Source: Runella slithyformis DSM 19594 (GTDB lineage: Bacteria; Bacteroidota; Bacteroidia; Cytophagales; Spirosomataceae). Taken from it: a stretch of DNA of 64,000 nucleotides. The notes under the pieces are model-generated. The model saw only the letters and a program-made list of their open reading frames with translations. It was not told the DNA's origin and made no database searches. The position numbers were made by a program, and so were the translations under genes. This document shows, piece after piece, positions 18,141 through 25,603 of this stretch. Location of the stretch: NCBI RefSeq assembly GCF_000218895.1, contig NC_015703.1:1-64000 (forward strand). The letters run 5' to 3'. Position 1 is the first letter of the stretch; each line of letters opens with the position of its first letter.

Positions 18141-19247
18141 ATGAAAATCATCATTGCCGCGATGCTCTCCATGGGCATCCTTAGCCACGCTTTTGCCCAA
18201 CAATTGCCGGGCCTTTTACCCAATGCCCTGAACCGCCACAGTAAATACAGTTTTGATTTGGGTCAGGAAAACAAACTGCTTGTGTATGCCCGAACGGTAC
18301 AGGACTTGCAAAAATTTCAAAACATCGACTCTGTGTTGACTCATTTCGCCAAAGATTACAGCGTTCTGAAAACATCCCTTTCCGAAAGTATCAATTCCAA
18401 AACGGTCACATACAGACCCTTACCCAATGCACAATACCAACTGGACTTGGTCGAGCACGTGAGTCCAAAACAACGTTTTCAGTTCAAGACCAACGGCGGT
18501 GAGCCTTTGCTTCTCAAGACGGTTCAGGATACGTTGTTGATCATCCACTCGTTCCTAAAGCCGATGCAAACAAAGGCGGGCCAGGTTACATTGAGCGAGT
18601 ACGTCTATTTTTGCCTAATTGTCAATAACTTGGAAGATACAGATAAAATTTTAATGGGCGGGGGGCTCAACGTATATCTTAAAAAAGCTATCAAAGACGC
18701 CGAGAAATATCCGAATCATAACTTACTGAGCGGAAAGTTTAAATTTAATTATGTACAATCCAATTCAGTAGAAGGGTCTTTTAAAACAGTAGCAAGCGGT
18801 AACGAAGACTTCCTCGCTATTCACCCTTCCTTTGGGGTGGGTGTGTTTAGGAATCAATTGGTGCCCAACTCACAAGTTGACTTTTCTTTTGTCCCCAACA
18901 AATACAAAAATATTGGCTATACCATTGGTTGGCGCAGTATGTTTTTTACCGACCGAAACGACGTCACCCAACGCATTACAACCCACAGCAATGGTTTTGT
19001 ACACGCAGGTATTACATTTTATGATTTTAGGAGACCTCAACCCAGTCGTATCAATACCGACCACGTTTTGTTTGGCGCGTATTTGGGGCGATCGGTCACA
19101 AGAAACGGGGCTATTTTCGACAAAAACACTTGGAACTTTTCGATGACCGTTGCTGCCAAGGGAATGTTTAAGGTTCAGCCCGAAATTTATTTCAACGGTT
19201 TCTTTAAAAATGTACAGCCCGGCTTGAGGATACAAATTGGGTATTAA
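18141..19247 (+). CDS. exported protein of unknown function
   Basis: Signal peptide 1-19 (MKIIIAAMLSMGILSHAFA), then 349 residues without a recognised domain. The C-terminal half alternates short strands ending in an aromatic or hydrophobic residue (FSMTVAAKG, PEIYFNGFF, PGLRIQIGY), suggesting a small outer-membrane beta-barrel or beta-rich surface protein. It follows the sigma/anti-sigma pair at 49 bases on the same strand, so it may be a target or a partner of that regulatory unit. Function unknown. Confidence 0.65.
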   Translation: MKIIIAAMLSMGILSHAFAQQLPGLLPNALNRHSKYSFDLGQENKLLVYARTVQDLQKFQNIDSVLTHFAKDYSVLKTSLSESINSKTVTYRPLPNAQYQLDLVEHVSPKQRFQFKTNGGEPLLLKTVQDTLLIIHSFLKPMQTKAGQVTLSEYVYFCLIVNNLEDTDKILMGGGLNVYLKKAIKDAEKYPNHNLLSGKFKFNYVQSNSVEGSFKTVASGNEDFLAIHPSFGVGVFRNQLVPNSQVDFSFVPNKYKNIGYTIGWRSMFFTDRNDVTQRITTHSNGFVHAGITFYDFRRPQPSRINTDHVLFGAYLGRSVTRNGAIFDKNTWNFSMTVAAKGMFKVQPEIYFNGFFKNVQPGLRIQIGY

Positions 19248-19265
19248 GTGTCTGCCGCTGTACAG

Positions 19266-19326
19266 GGTGTCCGCTCCGACCCGCCTCGAATTTGTTGATA
19301 AGCCGGCAGGTGCGGACACCTGCCGG
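19266..19326 (+). promoter_or_regulatory. two mutually exclusive hairpins upstream of the oligopeptidase gene
   Basis: GGTGTCCGC (19266-19274) can pair perfectly with GCGGACACC (19312-19320), but the same bases also form part of a 10-bp perfect hairpin CCGGCAGGTG / CACCTGCCGG (19303-19312 with 19317-19326, 4-base loop). The alternative folds resemble an attenuator or a composite of two palindromic repeats. There is no T run after the second hairpin. Located 75-140 bases before the next start codon. Confidence 0.5.
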
Positions 19327-19401
19327 GAAGTGGGGAAAGAGGAGATACGCACTATTGACCGCAATTCCTTATCTTGCCGTTAAAATCTCAACCCTTTACA
19401 C

Positions 19402-21546
19402 ATGAAAACACTTACATACAGCACCTTTGCACTGCTGCTTATCCTTGGGGCCTGCAAAACCGCGCCCGAACAAACCACAGCACTCACCCAAGCCGACTAC
19501 CCTGCACCGCCCGTCGCACCCAAAAAACCGCAGGTATTTAACAACCACGGCTACACCCGCACGGATGATTATTTTTGGCTCAGAGACAAAACCAACCCCG
19601 AAACGATCGCTTATTTAAAGGCCGAAAACGCCTACGCGGATACCGTCATGGCGGCCACGAAAGACCTGCAAAAAACACTTTTTGACGAAATGAAGGGCCG
19701 TATCAAAGAAGAAGACCAATCGGTGCCGTCGTACGATAATAGCTATTATTACTATTCGCGCGATGAAAAAGGAAAACAATACAGTATTCATTGCCGCAGA
19801 AAAGGCAGCATTGACGCCCCGGAAGAAATTCTTTTTGACGAAAATAAATTGGCCGAAGGAAAATCTGCCTTCATCATGGGCGGCTATGACGTAAGCGATA
19901 ACAATACCATCGCGGCCTATGTAAGCAACACCACAGGTTCGTACGCTGAATTTGAACTTCGATTCAGAGACTTACGCACGGGCAAAGACCTGCCCGACGT
20001 CATTGCCCGTATGGGCGGCAGCATGGCATGGGCGGCTGATAATAAGACCGTTTTTTATGCGGTGCCCAATCAGGCCCTGCGTTCCCACAAAATTTTCAAA
20101 CATGTGCTGGGAAGTACCGCGAAAGATGAATTGGTGTATGAAGAAAAAGACGAATTGTTCAACTGCTACGTAGGCCGCAGCAAGACCAAAAAAGTCATTG
20201 CCATTGCCTCTTCCAGTTTCACAAGTTCCGAAACACGCATGATTCCCGCCGACCAACCCAATGCGAAGTTTACCATTTTTCTGCCACGCCAAAAAGACAC
20301 GGAATACAGCGTAAAAGACCACCCCACCGGGTTTTATATGACTTGGAAAGATGTGAATAACAAGAACCAAAAAGTGTATCAACTTCCTAAAACGGGGTAT
20401 CAGGACCGCGCCAATTGGAAGGAAATCGTAGCTCACGACCCGAAAGCCAAGATAGAAGGTATTGATGTTTTTGAAAAATACATGGTCATTACCAAACGTA
20501 TCAACGGTTTGCTCGAAATGAATGTGCGGGAATTGGCCACGGGCACCACCAAAACCATCAATTTCCCCGAGCCGGTCTATACCGCTTATCCGAATGGCAC
20601 GCCTGATTTTAATGCTACCAAGTTTCGCTATTCCTACACTTCCCTCAACCGCCCCACGACGATCTACGATTATGACATGATCAAAAACGAAAGCGCTAAA
20701 CTCAAGGAACGGGAAGTGCCGAGCGGTTTTAACGCGGACGAATACGAAGTAAAACGCCTGTGGGCAACGGCCAAAGACGGCGTGAAAGTGCCGATGGCCA
20801 TCGTGTACAAAAAAGGGATGAATTTAGACGGCTCCAACCCGTGTTTGCTGTATTCGTACGGCTCGTACGGCTACTCGTCCGATGCAGGTTTTAATGCCAA
20901 TGTGTTCAGTTTGGTCAATCGGGGATTTGTCTATGCCGTGGCACAAATACGCGGCGGGTCTGATTTGGGCGAACAGTGGTACGACGACGGCAAACTCCAA
21001 AAGAAAATGAACACCTTTACCGACTTTATCGCCTGTGCCGAGCATTTGATCAGCGAAAAATACACTTCTACTGAGAAATTGGCCATCAATGGCGGCAGTG
21101 CCGGGGGCTTATTGATGGGAGCCGTCACCAACCTTCGTCCTGAACTGTTTAAAGTCGTCGTGGCTGAAGTACCTTTTGTGGATGTCATCAATACCATGCT
21201 GGACTCCACCCTACCGCTCACGACGCAGGAATACGAGCAATGGGGCAATCCGAACGTAAAGGCTGATTATGACTATATTATGACGTATTCGCCCTACGAT
21301 AACCTCAAAAAAACAAACTATCCCAACATTCTGGCGACGGGCGGCCTGAACGACTCCCAAGTAGGTTTCCACGAGCCGGCCAAGTGGGTAGCCAAGATTC
21401 GCACCTTGAAAACCGACCAAAACATTACCCTGTTAAAAATCAACATGGATTCGGGACACGGCGGCTCCACGGGGCGATTTGATTACCTGAAAGACGAAGC
21501 GTTTAATTATGCCTTTATTTTGAGCCGAATGGGGATGGGGAAATAA
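19402..21546 (+). CDS. prolyl oligopeptidase family serine peptidase (oligopeptidase B-like) lipoprotein
   Basis: A 714-residue S9A peptidase with a lipoprotein signal (LILGAC, Cys18), so anchored to a membrane outside the cytoplasm. Residues about 40-430 form the seven-bladed propeller that limits access, and the C-terminal alpha/beta-hydrolase domain carries the triad Ser566 (GGSAGG), Asp651 (GLNDSQ) and His686 (SGHGG). The block LLYSYGSYGYSSDAGF is typical of oligopeptidase B (PtrB), which cleaves after basic residues in short peptides. The exported location is common for Bacteroidota members. Confidence 0.92.
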   Translation: MKTLTYSTFALLLILGACKTAPEQTTALTQADYPAPPVAPKKPQVFNNHGYTRTDDYFWLRDKTNPETIAYLKAENAYADTVMAATKDLQKTLFDEMKGRIKEEDQSVPSYDNSYYYYSRDEKGKQYSIHCRRKGSIDAPEEILFDENKLAEGKSAFIMGGYDVSDNNTIAAYVSNTTGSYAEFELRFRDLRTGKDLPDVIARMGGSMAWAADNKTVFYAVPNQALRSHKIFKHVLGSTAKDELVYEEKDELFNCYVGRSKTKKVIAIASSSFTSSETRMIPADQPNAKFTIFLPRQKDTEYSVKDHPTGFYMTWKDVNNKNQKVYQLPKTGYQDRANWKEIVAHDPKAKIEGIDVFEKYMVITKRINGLLEMNVRELATGTTKTINFPEPVYTAYPNGTPDFNATKFRYSYTSLNRPTTIYDYDMIKNESAKLKEREVPSGFNADEYEVKRLWATAKDGVKVPMAIVYKKGMNLDGSNPCLLYSYGSYGYSSDAGFNANVFSLVNRGFVYAVAQIRGGSDLGEQWYDDGKLQKKMNTFTDFIACAEHLISEKYTSTEKLAINGGSAGGLLMGAVTNLRPELFKVVVAEVPFVDVINTMLDSTLPLTTQEYEQWGNPNVKADYDYIMTYSPYDNLKKTNYPNILATGGLNDSQVGFHEPAKWVAKIRTLKTDQNITLLKINMDSGHGGSTGRFDYLKDEAFNYAFILSRMGMGK

Positions 21547-21911
21547 GCGATTTATCAGCGTTAGTTTATTTTTTTTTGACACAGGCTTCGGGCATGGCAC
21601 AGAGTATCACAGAGTACTATACTTTGTGGTACTCTTTTAGCCGTGTTTGAAAAGTTGTAAGGAGCCGATTGCACATCGGCAGCAGTGTGCGTCGGGATTA
21701 CAAATCCCGACGAGCGGGGTAAGCGATTTATCAGCGTTAGTTTATATTTTTTGACACAGGCTCCGGGCGGGCTGCTGCTTCGGGCATGGCACAGAGTATC
21801 ACAGAGTACTATACTTTATGGTACTCTTTTAGCCGCGTATGAAAAGTTGTAAGGAGCCGATTGCACATCAGCAGCAGTGTGCGTCGGGATTACAAATCCC
21901 GACGAGCGGGG
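21545..21911. repeat. tandem direct repeat of about 175-190 bases
   Basis: Two imperfect copies in tandem, 21545-21720 and 21721-21911. Both start AAGCGATTTATCAGCGTTAG and end GACGAGCGGGGT; the second has a short insertion after CAGGCTCCGGGCGG. Each copy contains a 9-bp perfect hairpin GTCGGGATT-ACA-AATCCCGAC (21691-21711 and 21883-21903). A partial third unit follows (ATGGCACA...GTGGTACTCT, about 21911-21950). The rest of 21547-22046 has no gene; it also contains CTCTGTG/CACAGAG motifs. Confidence 0.85.
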
Positions 21912-22016
21912 TATGGCACAACTACTGAGTAATATACTTTGTGGTACTCTGTGAAGCACTCAGTGCACCTCTGTGTCCCAAGATCAATTACTTACGTTTT
22001 TTAGCCGTTAGCTGGT

Positions 22017-22036
22017 GTTGGTGTTTTTCCACCAAC
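22017..22036. repeat. GGTG/CACC palindrome
   Basis: GTTGGTG (22017-22023) and CACCAAC (22030-22036) form a perfect 7-bp stem around TTTTTC, just after the sialate O-acetylesterase stop on the other strand. Member of the dispersed hairpin family described in the findings. Confidence 0.7.
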
Positions 22037-22046
22037 AACCGTTCAC

Positions 22047-23450
22047 TCAACGTCCTAATTTCCAATCATCCGTCCGAAACGGGACAGCGGGTAAGCCTTC
22101 TTTGTTGAACAGATTGGGAAGGGGCGTATCCCGAAAGGCAAAACGTACGGCTACGGGTTGAGGTACTTTGTCGGAAGTAACTTCAACGGCGTTGTTTTTC
22201 ACAATTCGGGCCTGCGCTTTGTAAAATACGCGGTCGGCACCGGCTACTTCAAATTCCGTTAGCGAGCCACCTTTGGCGACTAAACCGCTTTCCGCATTGT
22301 CAAACGACACAGTGGCTTTGTTGCCTTCCACTTGCAGGGTTTTGTATTGCGGGCTTTTGTAATTGCCGATTTTTTGACCGTAGGTTTCTGCCAATGCCCA
22401 TCCGGCCAACCGATTGCCTACTTCTTTTTTGTACGCCGGGTGAATGTTGTTGAGGTCATCCACCAGATCTGTTACCACCACCATGCCTGATTTCGGAATG
22501 TCCATCGCGCGGGTTTGCATCTCGCGCACGGCGGGCGCTTTGAAATCGGTAGTGTCGCGGTAATTGAAAGGCGCGATCTGGACGTAATAAAACGGAAAAT
22601 CTTTTTGCCACGCGCCACGCCACGTATCCACCATCAGGTGCATGAGCTGGTAATAGGTAGACGGATAATGACGGTTGGATTCGCCCTGGTACCACAACGC
22701 CCCCGCGATGGCAAACGGCGTAAGCGGAGCCACCATGCCGTTGTAAATGTAGCCCGCCTCTTTGGGCCAGCCTTTGCTCGGAATCATGGTTTCGGCCGAG
22801 GTACGGGTATTGGGAAAGAGATTGACCAAATGCTCGGGAATCCAGGATTCAATGTACGAACCGCCCCAGGCTACGTCAATCAAACCGATGGGCACACTCA
22901 GCGACTGATTGAGTTTTTTACCGAAAAAATACCCCACAGCACTGAACCGCTTCAACGTAACAGAATCGCAGACCGCCCAAGTGCCTTTTGCATCGGTTTG
23001 AGGTGTTTCGGCGGTGAGTTTGGGCATTTTGAAGAAACGAATGTTGGCATTATACGCCGTGGGCAGTTCCGCCTTGGCGTCTTTTACGCCGTGGTCAGCG
23101 CTCCATTCCATGTTGGATTGTCCGGCACACAACCACACTTCACCGATTTGGACGTTTTCCAACACGATTTTATTTCGTCCCTGAATGGTCAACGTAAACG
23201 GCCCGCCGCCTGCTTTGGGCGTAGCGATGCTGAGTTTCCAAACGGCATTTTCGTTGGTCACCACACTGACCGTTTCACTCTGCCAACTTCCCGAAAGCGT
23301 CACTTTCTCGCCCGGCTGCGCCCATCCCCACACCATGACGTTGGACTGTTGCTGCAGCACCATATTGCTGCTGAAAATGGCGGGTAAGTACACATCGGCA
23401 GTGGCGAAAAGGGGGGAAAGAAGGAGGAGAAGAAGGAAGTTTTTTTTCAT
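22047..23450 (-). CDS. sialate O-acetylesterase (SGNH hydrolase)
   Basis: A 467-residue exported enzyme (signal peptide 1-18, ending ATA) that removes O-acetyl groups from sialic acids or related sugars. It begins with an N-terminal beta-sandwich (about 20-100; LPAIFSSNMVLQQQSNVMVWGWAQPGE is the family opening, shown as LPAIFSSNMVLQQ and VMVWGWAQPGE), then the SGNH domain with the nucleophile in WLCAGQSNMEWS (about 106-117), the oxyanion motif ALWYQGESN (about 246) and the Asp/His in DLNNIHP (about 333). Several Bacteroidota homologues act on acetylated plant glycans instead of sialic acid. Located at the distal end of a minus-strand hydrolase block. Confidence 0.9.
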   Translation of the reverse strand: MKKNFLLLLLLSPLFATADVYLPAIFSSNMVLQQQSNVMVWGWAQPGEKVTLSGSWQSETVSVVTNENAVWKLSIATPKAGGGPFTLTIQGRNKIVLENVQIGEVWLCAGQSNMEWSADHGVKDAKAELPTAYNANIRFFKMPKLTAETPQTDAKGTWAVCDSVTLKRFSAVGYFFGKKLNQSLSVPIGLIDVAWGGSYIESWIPEHLVNLFPNTRTSAETMIPSKGWPKEAGYIYNGMVAPLTPFAIAGALWYQGESNRHYPSTYYQLMHLMVDTWRGAWQKDFPFYYVQIAPFNYRDTTDFKAPAVREMQTRAMDIPKSGMVVVTDLVDDLNNIHPAYKKEVGNRLAGWALAETYGQKIGNYKSPQYKTLQVEGNKATVSFDNAESGLVAKGGSLTEFEVAGADRVFYKAQARIVKNNAVEVTSDKVPQPVAVRFAFRDTPLPNLFNKEGLPAVPFRTDDWKLGR

Positions 23451-23489
23451 TAGTATTGAGAAATAAAATATATTATTTAAAAGAAATCA

Positions 23490-23615
23490 GGGCTAAAGCC
23501 CGTTCGCCGTCCTGTTTTTCAAGCCCCACGCTAAAGCATGGGGTTCAAGGAGTTGTGTATTTTGGCCTTTTGGCCATTGTTGGTGTATTCGGCCGTTGTT
23601 GGTGTTTGTCCACCA
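23490..23615. repeat. cluster of short palindromes between esterase genes
   Basis: Three hairpins follow one another: GGGCT-AA-AGCCC (about 23490-23501), CCCCACGC-TAAA-GCATGGGG (about 23524-23543) and TGGTG-TTTGTC-CACCA (23600-23615). All are repeat-like and lie in the 216-base gap between two minus-strand esterase genes. Confidence 0.6.
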
Positions 23616-23666
23616 CTTTCAAACATGATACCTGAACCACACGAACCAAGCACCCTGCATACGGAC

Positions 23667-24533
23667 TTACTCCACCATCTGCCGTTTAAAAAAGGCCCAG
23701 GCTTCGAGGTGTACATCAATATCGCGCGGGCTGTTATGCTCCCCGTTGATCACTTTCAGAAGGGTTACTTCGGGTTTTCCCGGCGCCTTGTACGTGTATT
23801 TTTCAATCGTGCGCCCATCGGTGGGGTCAGTGTCGGGCAGGGCTTCCATCTTGGGTGCACCTTTATACCCTGCCAGCTCATACCAATACCGGAAGGTACG
23901 GTCGGTAGAGCGCACAAAGCCCAGGCTGATGCCGTTTGTCAATACTTCGCCGCCGGCGTACGGATTGGTGCGATCGGCGGTACCATTGACGATCATGACC
24001 GGAATGGCCATTCGTTTTTCAGCGCAATCCATGTTGTTGGTATCCGGAAGATTGGCAATAAGAGCCGTGATGGCCCGGAATTTTTCGGGCATGGTCAGGG
24101 CCAGTTTATAGGCCATGTGCCCGCCACCGGAAGTGCCTACGGCAAATACCTTTTGGGGATCTGCCACAAACTTTTTCTCGAAGTAGGCGATCATTTGCTC
24201 AAAAAAGGCATTGTCGTTGATATCTTCCCGATTGGCAGCCGATTGCGCCGTTTTACGGCATTCGTTCCAGTAATTTTTATAGCCGTCGGGATAAACCATT
24301 AAAATGTTTTCGGCGGGGGCAATGGCTTCCAGCTTTTGGGCACCGTTGCGCATTCGACGACCGTTGCCTCCCGAACCGTGTAAAACAAACAGCAACGAGG
24401 CCTTCGGTTGAGCGGGCTTTAGAAAATGAAAGGTACGATAATGCCCTTCGATCAGGACCGAATCACTCACCAACTGACTGCTGGCGGCATGAGCAATGAC
24501 GAAAAAAAGGAGAAAAAACAGCGTTTTTTGCAT
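23667..24533 (-). CDS. exported PHB depolymerase/feruloyl-esterase-like hydrolase
   Basis: A 288-residue secreted alpha/beta hydrolase (signal peptide about 1-19, AHAASSQ). The sequence FVLHGSGGNG (about 50) forms the oxyanion loop, GTSGGGHMAYKLAL (about 132) the nucleophile elbow, and VNGTADRTNPY and GEHNSP supply the Asp and His. This is the family of polyhydroxybutyrate depolymerases and carbohydrate esterase family 1 feruloyl/acetylxylan esterases (LpqC-like). Given the neighbouring glycan esterases, a plant-polysaccharide esterase role is the likelier one; substrate not proven. 31 bases separate it from the upstream DUF4886 gene. Confidence 0.85.
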   Translation of the reverse strand: MQKTLFFLLFFVIAHAASSQLVSDSVLIEGHYRTFHFLKPAQPKASLLFVLHGSGGNGRRMRNGAQKLEAIAPAENILMVYPDGYKNYWNECRKTAQSAANREDINDNAFFEQMIAYFEKKFVADPQKVFAVGTSGGGHMAYKLALTMPEKFRAITALIANLPDTNNMDCAEKRMAIPVMIVNGTADRTNPYAGGEVLTNGISLGFVRSTDRTFRYWYELAGYKGAPKMEALPDTDPTDGRTIEKYTYKAPGKPEVTLLKVINGEHNSPRDIDVHLEAWAFFKRQMVE

Positions 24534-24564
24534 GGTAATGGGTTTATTTGAGGAGGATGACCTA

Positions 24565-25500
24565 TTAATGAACGGATGCTTTCAATTCTTTTTTTACCGT
24601 ATTCCAGGCCGTTTTACGCAGTTGTCCGGCAAAATCAGCCGGCACGGTTTCGGGCCTGAAGGTCAACCTGACCGGCGACTCCTGAAACAGGAATCCGTAC
24701 CAAACTAACGCCCCCAAATAACATCCCGCCGGACCGGCATGGTGCGAATCAAAGTTCATTTTTTCTTTATTCAACGAATAACCAACGTGCAGTGAGTGAG
24801 TTTGGGAGGGCAACGTCGATTGGGGCGGGTTTTTAAAATCAAATTGTTTGTCTTTACGATAAGCCCATTTGGGGTCAGCACTTATTTGCCAAAAGGCATC
24901 GCCCGTTGGAATGACCGTTGTATGCAGCGCTGCGGCAACCGTGCGATACGCCGCCCGCGACTTTTCCCACATTTCCTTTTCACTCTTTGCCTCCCCTCCA
25001 CCGGTCAACTGTCCAAAGTCCTCGGAATCGGAGCGATAAGCCCATGTTTGATGAAACACAATGCGGGCATTGGGCTGTAATTTATGTATGTATTCATACA
25101 GCTTTCCGGCATAGGGCTGGTAGGTGCTCAGATCGGTGGAAATCTTGGAGTATTGTTGAAGCGTAATAACATCCCACGTTCCTTCCGATAAAAGCATTTT
25201 CAGCGATTTGCCATTATAGGGCTTTCCTTTTTCATCTTTCGGATCTGCCTCGGCGGCAACGGCATGTTCCCAGTGGCGCTGCAAAGAGCAACCGCCTAAT
25301 TCGGCACGGCCGATGATGAGTTCATGCCCGCCTTCTCTGCTCAATTCGGGCAGGTATTGGGTGGCATTTTGTGAAAAACTGTTACCGATCAAAAACAGCC
25401 GTAACGGCGGCTTTTGGGCGGATACACATTGAAGAATAAACAGGCAAAACAAAACCGGCACAAACCGACCCGCTTGCTTTGATATAGTGCGAATATGCAT
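24565..25500 (-). CDS. exported DUF4886 protein (SGNH hydrolase-like)
   Basis: A 311-residue protein from the ATG at 25500 (signal peptide VLFCLFILQCVSA ending about residue 29; an upstream Met at 25530 gives 10 extra residues). DUF4886 features are LFLIGNSFSQNATQYLP (about 37-53, block I with the possible nucleophile Ser), the ELGGCSLQRHW block, WDVITLQQYSK and FHQTWAYR. The family is related to SGNH esterases; the C-terminal DSHHAGPAGCYLGALVW segment carries the possible Asp/His pair. Likely deacylates a glycan alongside the neighbouring esterases; this is inference. Confidence 0.8.
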   Translation of the reverse strand: MHIRTISKQAGRFVPVLFCLFILQCVSAQKPPLRLFLIGNSFSQNATQYLPELSREGGHELIIGRAELGGCSLQRHWEHAVAAEADPKDEKGKPYNGKSLKMLLSEGTWDVITLQQYSKISTDLSTYQPYAGKLYEYIHKLQPNARIVFHQTWAYRSDSEDFGQLTGGGEAKSEKEMWEKSRAAYRTVAAALHTTVIPTGDAFWQISADPKWAYRKDKQFDFKNPPQSTLPSQTHSLHVGYSLNKEKMNFDSHHAGPAGCYLGALVWYGFLFQESPVRLTFRPETVPADFAGQLRKTAWNTVKKELKASVH

Positions 25501-25548
25501 GATAAACTGACAATGAGACTGTTGAGACAACTAATTTTTAAATTAACT

Positions 25549-25578
25549 AATGGGCAGGTTTTGAAAAACCTGCCCATT
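25549..25578 (-). terminator. 14-bp hairpin after the GH2 gene
   Basis: AATGGGCAGGTTTT (25549-25562) pairs perfectly with AAAACCTGCCCATT (25565-25578). It lies between two co-directional minus-strand genes, 25 bases after the GH2 stop. No clean T run follows, so it may be a palindromic repeat or mRNA-stabilising hairpin and not a full terminator. Confidence 0.5.
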
Positions 25579-25603
25579 AACTTCGCTCCTCACTTCTGGC
25601 TTA

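Noticed and set aside
22515-23387. 290-codon open frame antisense to the sialate O-acetylesterase gene
   Set aside because: The opposite strand has a complete, motif-bearing esterase; the antisense frame has no family features and exists because of codon bias.
23538-24302. 254-codon plus-strand frame across the esterase gene
   Set aside because: Overlaps the exported PHB-depolymerase-like gene with clear active-site motifs on the other strand.
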